Made by a program: the position numbers and the translations under genes. Positions 46,290-55,717 of a stretch of DNA of 64,000 nt are shown here, in pieces. The notes under the pieces are model-generated. The model saw only the letters and a program-made list of their open reading frames with translations. It was not told the DNA's origin and searched no databases. The stretch's first letter is position 1; each line of letters opens with the position of its first letter. Origin of the DNA: an uncultured Rhizobium sp. (GTDB lineage: Bacteria; Pseudomonadota; Alphaproteobacteria; Rhizobiales; Rhizobiaceae); the NCBI GenBank assembly GCA_945952415.1, contig CAMFIF010000012.1, forward strand, positions 1-64,000, given 5' to 3'.

Positions 46290-46318
46290 TAAAAAACCTC
46301 CGCCACGAACGCCTTTAC

Positions 46319-47192
46319 CTATATCACCCCCCACGCCCGAAACCTCCCCCTCCCCATCATCTCGCGCAGTCCGAGTTCCAAAACGATCCGCCGCGCCGCC
46401 TGCGGCGTCACGTCCAGCGTCTTCGCCACCATCCCGGCCGACACGAGCGGGCGCGCCATCACCAGCTCGACCAGCTCCGGCAGTTTTGAAGACGTTCGTC
46501 GCCCCTCCAGCTTCCGCTCGAACATTGTGCGCGCCAGAACCAGCCGGTCATGTTCCTTCATGCCGATCTCCGCGGCCGCCACAAAACCTTGGACAATCGC
46601 CAGCAGTCGCGTTTCCCGGTCGCGATGCCGCCGCCGATCCACGGGAATGGTTTTGAGGCCAAGGTTGATCGCGGCGAGATGGGCGCCGCTAGTGATACCG
46701 TACTGACGGAGGATGGCGGCAGCAAACAGCCGGCCGAGCCAGGGCGCGTGCTGGAGGACGGAAAGCTCGTTCCAGGCATCAAGGGCGACAATCGTCTGCA
46801 GCACTGCCGGCAGGTGTGCGACCTGCCGCAGCGCCGCCCGCCATTCGTCGAGCCGGGCATCCTCGTCCCAGTCGAGATCATAGACGAGCGGGTCTTTTTC
46901 GGCCGCGGCGCTAGCGCCGGCACGGTCCGGCCGTGTGGCGCTCTCGATTGCCGCGTCCGACCGTGCCAGCACCGCATCGATGGCCGCGAGGTCGACTCCG
47001 GTGAGACTTTCCGCGGCATCACCGTCGTCCCTCTCCCCTTCCCGCTCGACCACCTGTGCAGGCTCAACTCTACGGACGTTCGCGGTGTTTTCAGAACCTT
47101 CTGATGGTTCAGGCCACGCCCGAGTCTGTCGCAAGGTTCGGATACCGTGTCGCTTTTACTTTGCGATTTCAATCGGCAGAACGTCATACGTC
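46319..47192 (-). pseudogene. DUF1612 (RHE_PE00001-type) gene, N-terminally truncated by a transposon
   Basis: The visible frame (271 codons from 47134) carries the DUF1612 core [59 protein letters not shown] and a C-terminal winged-helix ([20 protein letters not shown]). Rhizobial relatives have about 100-120 further N-terminal residues (Fic-like helical part), which are missing here. The frame is closed by a stop near 47165 and the TniA-type transposon end begins at about 47193, so the insertion probably removed the N-terminus. Confidence 0.7.
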
Positions 47193-47241
47193 TGTTAGAG
47201 TTAGCGCGCAAAATTAGCCCCGATTGTCGCTAACGATTTCG
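47193..47241 (+). repeat. Putative left end of a TniABQ (Tn5053/Tn552-like) transposon
   Basis: Starts TGTTAGAGTTAGCGCGC and contains an internal inverted motif GTTAGCG (47200-47206) / CGCTAAC (47228-47234). TGT ends with repeated transposase-binding motifs close to the 5' end of tniA are typical of this family. A matching right end was not found in the window. Confidence 0.4.
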
Positions 47242-48903
47242 ATGGGGCTGTGCATGCCAAAGCCATTTCAAAATCGTGGAAGCAGCTGTCGCCCATCCCA
47301 GGCAGACTGGTTGAAGGCACGCCGGACCGCCCGAGAGCTTGACCGGGTCTTGGATGCGGGACGAGCTAAAAAAGACGCGATTGTCAGGGCGGCGGCTGAG
47401 CTTCACCTGACGACCCGACAAATCTATAATCTCTTGGCCCGATATCAGGCTGAGCGAAGAATAACAGCATTATTGCCTCGGCTGCCTTCCGAGCGACGCA
47501 AGCGGCTATCGGAGACGGCGGAAGACATCATCCGCAAGACGTTGCGCGACCAGTGGATGATACTTGAAGCACCGCCTTTGGCGCCGGTCGTTGCCGAGAT
47601 TCGTGCCCGATGTGAGGAGGCGGGGCTCGCGGCTCCCTCTTATGTGACGATTTCCCGCCGCATCCCGTCGTTGTTTTCGGCCGAAGAGATCGCCAAAAAG
47701 CGATCGGCCAATCCAAAGCATCTGATGCGGTTAAAGCCACGGCCGGGTTATATTCACGCGCCGAACCCGCTCGATGTCTGCCAGATCGACCATACCCCGA
47801 CAGACATCAATTTTGTGGAGGTGGTCGACAACGGCGGCGTATTTGTCGGCCGCCCGTATCTTACGATTATAATCGATGTCGCGACGCGTGCCATTTTCGG
47901 CTTCTGCCTTACTCTGGAAAAGCCATCGGTGTTGTCTGTTGCGCTCTGTCTGGCGCATGCGATCTGCCGGAAAGACGCATGGCTTACATCGCGTTCCATT
48001 GAACATGCTTGGCCGATGTTCGGCCGTCCGAAACTTCTGCTCACAGACTCCGCGATGGAGTTCAAGGGCAATGCATTTCAGCTGGGCTGCGACGATTACG
48101 GCATTCGCATTCGCCATAGGGACCGCGGCAGAGTCCATCAAGGCGGTGTCGTCGAGCGGCTTTTGGGCAAGCTCAATGGGGTGCTGTCCACCTATCCCGG
48201 TTCTTCAGGGCGTTCTGTGGCCGACCGCGACGGATATCCGTCGGAACGGCGTGCATGCCTGAGCTTTCCTGAACTGGAGCGCTGTATAGCGCTGGCGATC
48301 CTCGATCATAACCGACAAGAAAACTCCAAGACGCTTAGAGTACCCATCACGGAATGGCTTTATCGTACCGCGGGTTTGCCCGAGCGAATGGACGCGCCGG
48401 AACAAGTGCTTTTGTCGTTTCTACCCAATGCGGAGCGACAATTGTCCCCGCAGGGCATCAGCATGTTTGCGCTGCATTACTATTCGCCTTGGCTCGGCTC
48501 CCTTGTCCCAGAACGCGACCGGCTAGGGAAGCTTGAGGTTCGGTACGATCCCCGTGATATCAGCCACATATATGTGCGTGATCCGGAAACGCGATCGTTT
48601 CGATCAGTCGAACGACGTGATGGCTGCTTCGAGCCGATGACTCTCTGGGAACATGATGCTGATCGAGCGCAGTTGCGAGCTGCCAATCACCGCTCGAGCA
48701 TAGCGAAGGTGGCTCTGCGCCGTGAAATTTCTGCCATAGCTGATACTGCCAAGCTGTCCAAGAAGGAAAAGCGCGACGCCGTTCGCAGGGCGCATGCGGC
48801 TGCAGCCGAAAAGCCATATTCGACAAACGGCTCCGAAGAGACTTCGGTCGACGGAAATCACCCAGTACGGCAAAAGAAACGGCTGCCGGTGGAAGACTGG
48901 TGA
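47242..48903 (+). CDS. tniA: TniA/TnsB-type DDE transposase
   Basis: About 553 residues; start uncertain (ATG 47242 or 47254). N-terminal HTH (LHLTTRQIYNLLARYQ), then the Mu/TniA integrase core with Asp in DVCQIDHTPTDI, Asp in KLLLTDSAMEF and Glu in GGVVERLLGKLNGVL. The C-terminal beta-barrel region (KLEVRYDPRDISHIYVRDPE) and basic tail follow. It cuts and joins transposon ends together with TniB. It overlaps tniB by four bases (GTGA). Confidence 0.92.
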   Translation: MGLCMPKPFQNRGSSCRPSQADWLKARRTARELDRVLDAGRAKKDAIVRAAAELHLTTRQIYNLLARYQAERRITALLPRLPSERRKRLSETAEDIIRKTLRDQWMILEAPPLAPVVAEIRARCEEAGLAAPSYVTISRRIPSLFSAEEIAKKRSANPKHLMRLKPRPGYIHAPNPLDVCQIDHTPTDINFVEVVDNGGVFVGRPYLTIIIDVATRAIFGFCLTLEKPSVLSVALCLAHAICRKDAWLTSRSIEHAWPMFGRPKLLLTDSAMEFKGNAFQLGCDDYGIRIRHRDRGRVHQGGVVERLLGKLNGVLSTYPGSSGRSVADRDGYPSERRACLSFPELERCIALAILDHNRQENSKTLRVPITEWLYRTAGLPERMDAPEQVLLSFLPNAERQLSPQGISMFALHYYSPWLGSLVPERDRLGKLEVRYDPRDISHIYVRDPETRSFRSVERRDGCFEPMTLWEHDADRAQLRAANHRSSIAKVALRREISAIADTAKLSKKEKRDAVRRAHAAAAEKPYSTNGSEETSVDGNHPVRQKKRLPVEDW

Positions 48904-49787
48904 GCGCTATGTCTGATCATTTATTTGACCATGTACGTCCCATCCTAGATTTTAGAGATGATGAACGTGTCGCCTATATGCGGGCTCCGAGATGGATAGG
49001 CCATGACATCGCGAGAGACAGCCATCAACGGCTGGCCGACTTGCTAGCCCGACCCGTTTCACTGCGAACCCAGGGTTTAATGCTCATAGGCCCATATGCG
49101 AATGGGAAGACCATGATCGTAGAGCGGTTCGCGGTCGAACACTTGCGCACCTCCTCGAACCAAAGAGTGTGGATCGTTCAAACGCGCGAGGGAGCAGGGC
49201 TCGGCCATCTCTACGCAAGTATCCTTCAGGCCTTTCAAGCGCCCGGTGGCGCCATCTGGAATGTTAGCCGGAAGGCGGAGCAGTTGGACCACTTGCTGGC
49301 GAGCATCAAACCCAGGGTGTTGATATTTGACGAGTTCCACAATGCTCTGCGGGGACGATCCCGCGACGTTGAAGGGGTGTTTGCCTTTCTCCGGCGGATT
49401 GGCCGGCAATTTGATATCTCTCCCGTTCTCGTCGGCGAGGTCACCATCTACGATTTCGTCAACGCCACAAGCGAGATGGCAACTCGCTTCGAGCTGGTCC
49501 CCATCCCGAGATGGCAATATGACGAAAGCTATCTGATGCTTCTGGACAGTCTCGAAGCGGCAATGCCTCTGGCAAAAGCCTCCGATCTCTCGGATGAAAA
49601 ATTGGCTCGCCGAATTTTCAGTCTATCGGAAGGTTTGATCGGAGAGATTGCATCCATCGTGACCAAAGCTGCTGTAGCGGCGCTCCGCTCGGGGACAGAA
49701 CGCATCACCAAAGCCGGTATCGATGAGCTTGGCTACATCCCCATTTCGCATCGACGTAACGCAACGTTGCGAAAGCAGCTGATTTGA
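48900..49787 (+). CDS. tniB: TniB AAA+ target-selection ATPase
   Basis: 295 residues. Walker A LMLIGPYANGKTMIV, Walker B RVLIFDEFHNAL, sensor region PVLVGEVTIYDF. Related to TnsC/MuB, it forms DNA-bound filaments that direct TniA to targets. It overlaps tniA and tniQ by four bases each, forming a compact operon. Confidence 0.92.
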   Translation: MSAMSDHLFDHVRPILDFRDDERVAYMRAPRWIGHDIARDSHQRLADLLARPVSLRTQGLMLIGPYANGKTMIVERFAVEHLRTSSNQRVWIVQTREGAGLGHLYASILQAFQAPGGAIWNVSRKAEQLDHLLASIKPRVLIFDEFHNALRGRSRDVEGVFAFLRRIGRQFDISPVLVGEVTIYDFVNATSEMATRFELVPIPRWQYDESYLMLLDSLEAAMPLAKASDLSDEKLARRIFSLSEGLIGEIASIVTKAAVAALRSGTERITKAGIDELGYIPISHRRNATLRKQLI

Positions 49788-50839
49788 CTGCGAGAGAAAC
49801 CAATGCCCCGTTCATCGAAATCCGTGAGCGCTATCGCGATGTGGTTTCGGCACGCTGGCCCATCACGGTTACGCCGCAGCGCGACGAGCTATTGTCGAGT
49901 TGGCTACACAGGCTTGCCTACGCCAACGGCGTGCCAGGGCGCGCTTTCGCCCGGATACTTGGCCTCACACCTGGAATGTGGTCGGCCAGACTTGATTTGA
50001 AGTGTTCGATCACCCTGGCCGATCAGCTGCGGCAGTATGCAGATATCACGTCAGAGCAACTCGCCGCTATGAGGATGCCGGACGGTCTACCAAAACAGCT
50101 TTTCCTACCCCTTCGCAAACTCTACCGACGGTCTGGGTCAACATGGCTCCAATTCTGCCCACGATGCCTAGCCACTGATACGCATCCATATTTTCGACGA
50201 GAGTGGCGGCTGGCAACCCGACTTACTTGCGAAAAACACAAAAGCAGGCTGCGAGATCGATGCACCGCCTGCAATCAGCCCGTGGCGGCCTTTGATCAGA
50301 ACGAGCTCAGGCCGCACCATTATTGTGCCGGCTGTGGTTACGACCTCCGTCACGCATCGACCATCTACCTGTGCCCGGCAGTGAGGAAGCTTGACCAATG
50401 CATCCATGAAATCTTTGGCTTCAATTTGATTGCTGGATTGCCGATCGACGGTCTGCTTGTTCGGCAGTTTTTGGAAATCCCTCAAAATACCGGTATCCAT
50501 CGGCAGGGGCTCTTGACCGGCTTGTCCGCGTCACTTCGGGCCCGATGCTACGAGAAACTTGTATGCCGGCCGAACGAAGGCGACGTAGGTCAGTGGCACG
50601 CTCATGGAATTGGTGGGGCACCCACATCTCAGGTGACGAAAGAGAGCGGTGTCGATCTTCTAACCCGAATGCTTTCAGATGCGCTTACACCTAAACAAGG
50701 GCGTCCGGCTGCAGGCGATAGCCGATCAACTGTCGATCTTACGCACTTCCTCACAAAAGCTCAGCAGATGAACCTAACTCCGATGAGCCCAAAGTCCCGG
50801 CGGAGGGATGCAACGGCGATCGTCCGTTGCCAATGTTGA
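49784..50839 (+). CDS. tniQ: TniQ-family target-site protein
   Basis: 351 residues from TTG 49784. TniQ N-terminal signature DELLSSWLHRLAYANGVPGR, then two zinc-binding Cys clusters (LQFCPRCLATDTHPYF and CTACNQPVA with HHYCAGCGYDL). TniQ/TnsD proteins connect target DNA to the ATPase. The C-terminal region is shorter than in TnsD. It ends 16 bp before the convergent ParB-like gene. Confidence 0.88.
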   Translation: MTARETNAPFIEIRERYRDVVSARWPITVTPQRDELLSSWLHRLAYANGVPGRAFARILGLTPGMWSARLDLKCSITLADQLRQYADITSEQLAAMRMPDGLPKQLFLPLRKLYRRSGSTWLQFCPRCLATDTHPYFRREWRLATRLTCEKHKSRLRDRCTACNQPVAAFDQNELRPHHYCAGCGYDLRHASTIYLCPAVRKLDQCIHEIFGFNLIAGLPIDGLLVRQFLEIPQNTGIHRQGLLTGLSASLRARCYEKLVCRPNEGDVGQWHAHGIGGAPTSQVTKESGVDLLTRMLSDALTPKQGRPAAGDSRSTVDLTHFLTKAQQMNLTPMSPKSRRRDATAIVRCQC

Positions 50840-50855
50840 GAACTCACGTCAAATC

Positions 50856-51788
50856 CTAAGCCTCGGGAGCATCCTTGAAGGGTGCGATCGACTCGATCTC
50901 GGCAATTTTCTGGAATTCTCCAAGATATTCCTGGCGGTGATTTTCTAACCACCGGTTGATGCGGCCATTGGCAAGCAATTTGGTTACGTATCCGCGCGCG
51001 ACGGTCAGATGCAGATTATCGATGCCGTATGTTTCCTCGACGTTCTTCACCTGGGTTTGCAAGGCCGCCAGTTCCCTCTCCATGCGTGCGATCTGTTGAC
51101 CGGATGGGGTGCCGGCGGCTCGGCCGGAGGATTTTTTGGGGGCGACGAGTTGGCTATCCGGTGTAGCGGCGCGTATCGCTTTGGCAAACATGATGGAAAA
51201 ATTATGCTGACCAATCATGAGATCTGCAGCCTCAATTTGCCGAACTGGCGACATCTGTCTCAATACGTCGAAGACTGTCATAGAGCATGACGTATCTTTC
51301 AACATTTCCGCGGCTTCAGGGCTGATGCCATCAAGCAGTCGAAACCGTCGTATGACGGAATCCACTTGTAGGCCTAATGCATCTGCAATGTCTGCTGGCG
51401 CGACGCCTCTGTCGATCGCACGGGCAATCATCCTATGTTCTTGAATTGGAGCCAGCCGATTGACCCTTTTATTATATGTGTACGTGTCGTCGTCGGTTGC
51501 AATGAGGCACTCGACATCCAGAATGCCGAGCTCCTTCAAGGCCTCAATCCGAAGATGACCATCTAGTAGAAACCAGTTGCCCGGGTTCCCGCTGTCTGCA
51601 ATCACGACCGGCGCTTCCACCAAGCCAATCGCTTTGATGGAGCTTAAGACCTGCGCAAATTTTCTGCTTTCGCGCGCCCCATCCGGTAGCGATTTCAACG
51701 GCAGGATCGACGAGATAGCAATCGTTCGAATATCGCGATCGAACGCCAGATGTATTTGCCCATCAGATTCATCACGACCGTCGGTCAT
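50856..51788 (-). CDS. ParB/RepB-like protein (RepB C-terminal-domain type)
   Basis: 310 residues. ParB-like N-domain (IAISSILPLKSL; VVIADSGNPGNWFLLDGHLR), HTH (PADIADALGLQVDSVIRRFR), and a C-terminal region of the plasmid RepB type (ERELAALQTQVKNVEETYGI). It lacks an adjacent ParA. Its start overlaps the preceding ParB-like gene by 17 bases, making it the last gene of the recombinase operon. It may bind a recombination or centromere-like site for the element. Confidence 0.8.
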   Translation of the reverse strand: MTDGRDESDGQIHLAFDRDIRTIAISSILPLKSLPDGARESRKFAQVLSSIKAIGLVEAPVVIADSGNPGNWFLLDGHLRIEALKELGILDVECLIATDDDTYTYNKRVNRLAPIQEHRMIARAIDRGVAPADIADALGLQVDSVIRRFRLLDGISPEAAEMLKDTSCSMTVFDVLRQMSPVRQIEAADLMIGQHNFSIMFAKAIRAATPDSQLVAPKKSSGRAAGTPSGQQIARMERELAALQTQVKNVEETYGIDNLHLTVARGYVTKLLANGRINRWLENHRQEYLGEFQKIAEIESIAPFKDAPEA

Positions 51789-52683
51789 CGTGCTCTCCGT
51801 ATATTCGGCTTACGAGCGCTCTTGGCATAGTGGCCAGCCCCTCAGCCCTCAGCAAGTTGACGAATCCTTCGTCGGCAAGAAGGTCCTTGATCGCTTCAAC
51901 GATGAAAAGGAGACGCGTCTGCGTGAAGTCTGACTTCTTGACCAAAAGGCGTTGTTTTTCAGCTTCCCGTTGATAGACCTGCATCAGATCATGGGCCGTC
52001 ATCCGCCGACCGGTACCCTTTCGGCCGAGAGGCGCCGATGGCAGTCCCTTTCCCCGTACGCGCATGCGCATGTCGAGTAACCGCCGAACGGCGGCTAATT
52101 TCTTTCCGCGAAGCTGGCCGGCCTCATAGGCTTCCAGTAGCAGGCTCTGCGCCTCTTCAGTTTCTGCCCGCGAGATTTCCATAGCCAATGTGATCGGGAT
52201 CAAACCGGTCTCGACAGCAGCAACGAGACGTTCTTCTCCTTTTTCCAGGAGTGTAGCGATCATATAGACCCAGGATGTCCCCACGCCGATTTTCTCGGCA
52301 ATGGCGGCATCGGTGTAGCCACGCGCTTTCAATGACCCAATCTCACGCATAAGGTCGATCGGTCGGGGTGTCGGTCGAGCGATGTTTTCCACCAGGCTCA
52401 TAACAAGGCATTTGTCTTCGCTCGCCTCGATAACAACCGCCGGGATCTCGCTCTGCCCGAGCATTTGGAAAGCTTCTAGACGGCCCTCCCCGCAAACCAG
52501 ATCGTATCGTGGCCCGCTTGGGCCATTGTGGCGGCTGACAGTAATCGGGCGTTTGAGACCGATGGCTTCGATATTGTTCACGATATCCCGATGCTGCCTC
52601 TTATTGCGCGCGCGCGGGTTGAGCACCGAGATGCGTGAAATCGGGATCATTTCGATATGATTTGAATGAAGAACAGCCATCAC
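51772..52683 (-). CDS. ParB/RepB/Spo0J-like protein
   Basis: 303 residues. ParB N-domain (IPISRISVLNPRARNKRQHR; YDLVCGEGRLEAFQMLG), NTP-binding-like segment CLVMSLVENIARPTPRPID, HTH (DAAIAEKIGVGTSWVYMIAT) and a basic middle. It overlaps the serine recombinase stop by four bases and the second ParB-like gene by 17. GEGR and the VENI.R motif are close to true CTP-binding ParB proteins, so it may be a CTP switch. No cognate ParA is nearby. Confidence 0.82.
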   Translation of the reverse strand: MMAVLHSNHIEMIPISRISVLNPRARNKRQHRDIVNNIEAIGLKRPITVSRHNGPSGPRYDLVCGEGRLEAFQMLGQSEIPAVVIEASEDKCLVMSLVENIARPTPRPIDLMREIGSLKARGYTDAAIAEKIGVGTSWVYMIATLLEKGEERLVAAVETGLIPITLAMEISRAETEEAQSLLLEAYEAGQLRGKKLAAVRRLLDMRMRVRGKGLPSAPLGRKGTGRRMTAHDLMQVYQREAEKQRLLVKKSDFTQTRLLFIVEAIKDLLADEGFVNLLRAEGLATMPRALVSRIYGEHDDRRS

Positions 52684-54329
52684 GCGGCCTCCGACAGGTT
52701 AACGGGCGCAGCAATCTGATAGAGAATATCGAGGTCGTCGAACCGATAGGCATCGAGCTGTAGGGTATTGTCTTCTGCCATCCTCAATCGATCGGCGAGA
52801 AGATCCAGTCTTGGAAAGAGGTAGTAGTCGAATGGCTTCTGGTTGGCCGAATCCATGCGGACGACAATGGTGATGTCCGGAGCAAGTGAGGTGTCGAAAC
52901 GCAGGTTCCAACGTAGAAGTCCCGTCGGGGTCTGGAAGCAGCGAGCGATTACGATAGACAGAGTGAATTCCTCGTTGACCGTCATACGATCGGTATCGTT
53001 GTCCTGCCAGGCTTTACTGCCAGAGGATTTTAAAGCGCCCATCACCTCGTCAAGTACTGCGGGATGAAGCTTCCTGAGTTCTCGATTGATCTCGACGTAA
53101 CGATAGTCTCGATCCGGATCGAAGCCTACGAGACTGTAGGCTCGCAGAAGGCTGCCAAACCGTGAGCTGTAGGCACTGCTTGACGGCATGCCATCGCATT
53201 CGTCGATCACTATCCCGGACAAGCTTCCCCTTTGCCGGTAAAGGTCCCGAAGAGACTGCAGCATTTCTTCGTCGCTCAAGCGGAATGATCGTGCATTGAT
53301 CACGGTCCGAGCCGCTTCAAAGAGCGAGCGCTCAATGACGGCATCGAAGACGCCGTCGGCTCTGATCCACATATCGGGGTCATTCCGGACATGCCGCTTC
53401 TTCAGCTTGAAGGACCGTCGGTTCCACACGTTGTCGCCGGCATATTTCTCGTTGATCAAGATTTGATGAATGGTCCCTCTCGTCCAGTTACGGCCGAGGT
53501 CAGACTTGATACCCCGATTATTCAGGTCGGCGGCAATCTGGTTCTCGCTCTCGCCATGATGGACGAATCTGCGATATATCTCACGAACCAGCTCCACCTC
53601 TTCGGCCGGCCCCATGGTGAGGATCACACGGTCAGTCTGAATGCTCTTGTGCTCGCTGCGCTGGAGAATACCTTTCACCTGGCCGCGTTCATCGATCAGG
53701 GTTCGTCGCAAGCCGAAACCAGCTGGTCCGCCTTGCCGGTACCCCTTTTCGATCAGGCGGCCCTGCCCTGCAAAAACCTTCGTAGACAACTCACGGCTAT
53801 ACTCTCCGGCCATAGCCCGCTTGACACCTTTAACGATGGTGGACACCGGGCTGCCGTCATTTTCAAACTGTTCGGCGCAATACTGGACAGAGATCCCGGC
53901 ACGGCGGCAGATGTATTCGTAATAGGCACTTTCATCGGCATCCTGGAAACGGCCCCAACGACTGACATCATAAACCAGGACCATCGTGAAATCTGTCGTC
54001 CCGACCTGCACATCCTCGATGAGCTGGCGCAGCGCCTCACGCCCTTCGATTTTCAGGCCGCTCTTCCCTGAATCCGCGTACGTCCGGACAATTTCGATAC
54101 CACGCGCCCCCGCATAGTCCCGAATTGCCTGTGATTGGTTTTCGGTAGAATATCGCTGATGATCGGTCGACATCCGCACATATTCGGCAGCGCGCACTGG
54201 CTGCGGTTCCGATGACCTGGCGTTAAATGTCTCCCGATCCACTGGTTGCCCCTCCTGTCGTTGATCAGAGGTGCCTGATCCTGAGGCTGGCGCGGCGCCG
54301 AGCACATTCATTTCTGCAGGCATCCGCAT
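52680..54329 (-). CDS. Large serine recombinase
   Basis: 549 residues. Resolvase domain (AAEYVRMSTDHQRYSTENQS with the catalytic Ser; VYDVSRWGRFQDADES; GEYSRELSTKVFAGQ), then the recombinase domain (EVELVREIYRRFVHHGESEN; GTIHQILINEKYAGDNVWNR). The C-terminal half is shorter on zinc-ribbon features than phage integrases. The first about 45 residues are low complexity, and the true start may be ATG 54311 or later. It heads a tightly overlapping operon with two ParB-like proteins and is divergent from the HTH gene. Confidence 0.88.
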   Translation of the reverse strand: MRMPAEMNVLGAAPASGSGTSDQRQEGQPVDRETFNARSSEPQPVRAAEYVRMSTDHQRYSTENQSQAIRDYAGARGIEIVRTYADSGKSGLKIEGREALRQLIEDVQVGTTDFTMVLVYDVSRWGRFQDADESAYYEYICRRAGISVQYCAEQFENDGSPVSTIVKGVKRAMAGEYSRELSTKVFAGQGRLIEKGYRQGGPAGFGLRRTLIDERGQVKGILQRSEHKSIQTDRVILTMGPAEEVELVREIYRRFVHHGESENQIAADLNNRGIKSDLGRNWTRGTIHQILINEKYAGDNVWNRRSFKLKKRHVRNDPDMWIRADGVFDAVIERSLFEAARTVINARSFRLSDEEMLQSLRDLYRQRGSLSGIVIDECDGMPSSSAYSSRFGSLLRAYSLVGFDPDRDYRYVEINRELRKLHPAVLDEVMGALKSSGSKAWQDNDTDRMTVNEEFTLSIVIARCFQTPTGLLRWNLRFDTSLAPDITIVVRMDSANQKPFDYYLFPRLDLLADRLRMAEDNTLQLDAYRFDDLDILYQIAAPVNLSEAA

Positions 54330-54358
54330 CGCAATCCTAGCGCATGAAGGAGCGGAAG

Positions 54359-54988
54359 ATGTTGCCGAAAAAGGGCAGTAAGTTGCCGACTTGGCCCGGC
54401 TTTCTGGGTGACCGAGAGGTCCTTGCCTTCACCGTCGCCGATCTTTTGAAAAAAGAGCATGGCGATAGTCACCGAGCAATCAAGGAGTTGATGCGCCAGA
54501 CAGGTGCAAGCGAGCGAACCGTGAAACACTGGCTGTCTGCTCAACATGCTCCAGAGGTTATGTTTTTCCTTCGGCTCGTGGTCTCCTCGCCGGTCGTAAG
54601 AGCGTTCGTGCTCGGTATCATCGAAGGCCCGGCGTCCGAGCAAACTTCTCTTGCGAATGATCGCGTTATTCGCGTAGCGACCAGAGAGGCCTACGCCACT
54701 GGCGAAGCCGCTAACGCCAAGGTGGCGGCAACCAGACGCCACAATGACCCTAATCGTGCCCCTGAACGTGACCCTAAAAATGACCCTGAACCGCAATCCT
54801 TCAATCAGCGACAACTATGGTTTTTGGAGCAGATCAGAATGGGTGCGCGCTTCAGTGCGAAGGAGATCGTTCAGACTTGGCATGTCAGTCTGAAAACCGC
54901 TCGTCGGGATATCAGAACGTTGCTCCATTCCAAGTTACTTGAGTATATCGGATCGCGGAGAAAAGGCCGTTATCGACCGAATTCATGA
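54359..54988 (+). CDS. Putative DNA-binding protein divergent from the recombinase operon
   Basis: 209 residues from ATG 54359 (AAGGAG six bases upstream; ATG 54344 is less likely). The N-terminal helical domain may be an HTH (AIKELMRQTGASERTVKHWL). The C-terminal winged helix is DeoR-like (RFSAKEIVQTWHVSLKTARR). They are joined by a charged repeat-like linker of alternating D/P/N/R. The 5' ends of the two divergent genes almost touch, so it is well placed to control the recombinase operon. Confidence 0.65.
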   Translation: MLPKKGSKLPTWPGFLGDREVLAFTVADLLKKEHGDSHRAIKELMRQTGASERTVKHWLSAQHAPEVMFFLRLVVSSPVVRAFVLGIIEGPASEQTSLANDRVIRVATREAYATGEAANAKVAATRRHNDPNRAPERDPKNDPEPQSFNQRQLWFLEQIRMGARFSAKEIVQTWHVSLKTARRDIRTLLHSKLLEYIGSRRKGRYRPNS

Positions 54989-55000
54989 TGAACAGGAATA

Positions 55001-55717
55001 TCAGCCGTCATCATCGTCGTCCTGTTTGCCGGAAGTGAGGTCGGCGTGTTCTTTGCGGGTGGCATCGAGCGCTCCTCGCCTGCTCAGAAGTCCAGCATCC
55101 TCAAGTGCCTCGATGTTGGGAAGGTCACGCAGGGTCTCAAAGCCAAACACCGACAGAAATCGGGGTGTTGTCACATAGGTGTAAGGCGCACCGGGTGTCG
55201 GACTTCTCGGCCCTGAAACGATGAAGCCCGCATCTCGCAGGCCGGCGATCGTGTCACGACTGACCTCCTTTCCGAAAATCTCCGACAATTCGGCCCTGGT
55301 GATCGGCTGAAAATATCCAATCGCCGTCAACACCATCGTCTCCGTTTCGGACAGCGATGGTGCAAGCGATCTCGCCGGAGCGGTCGAAATGCGAATTGTC
55401 TCAGCAAACCGCGGTCGTGTGCGATGCTGCCATCCACCCGCAACAGGCACCAGTTCGTAGGGTCGGTCCCTAAGCTCATTGACAAGGTCCTCGATCAGCA
55501 AGTCAACACTGCAGTCCCGGCCAACCACGGCTGCCAGCATGTCCCTACCGACTGGCTCGACTGAGGCAAAAATGACCGCCTCGACCCGGAGCATCCATTC
55601 TCGCCAGCGCAACTCCGACGGCAAATCCTCAAGCTCGCGATCAAAGAGAACGTCCTGCTTTCGGTCTCGCGATGGCCGCCTTCTGGTTTGAGTTTCCAAG
55701 GATCTGGCCATCGTCAT
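55001..55717 (-). CDS. ScpB-like (SMC-Scp kleisin-associated) protein
   Basis: 238 residues with tandem winged helices typical of ScpB: first WMLRVEAVIFASVEPVGRDM, second TETMVLTAIGYFQPITRAEL, followed by DTIAGLRDAGFIVSGPRSPT and a poly-Asp tail. Chromosomal ScpB works with ScpA and SMC; neither is nearby, so this is a plasmid-borne lineage of unknown partner. It overlaps the upstream DUF1403 gene by four bases. Confidence 0.75.
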   Translation of the reverse strand: MTMARSLETQTRRRPSRDRKQDVLFDRELEDLPSELRWREWMLRVEAVIFASVEPVGRDMLAAVVGRDCSVDLLIEDLVNELRDRPYELVPVAGGWQHRTRPRFAETIRISTAPARSLAPSLSETETMVLTAIGYFQPITRAELSEIFGKEVSRDTIAGLRDAGFIVSGPRSPTPGAPYTYVTTPRFLSVFGFETLRDLPNIEALEDAGLLSRRGALDATRKEHADLTSGKQDDDDDG

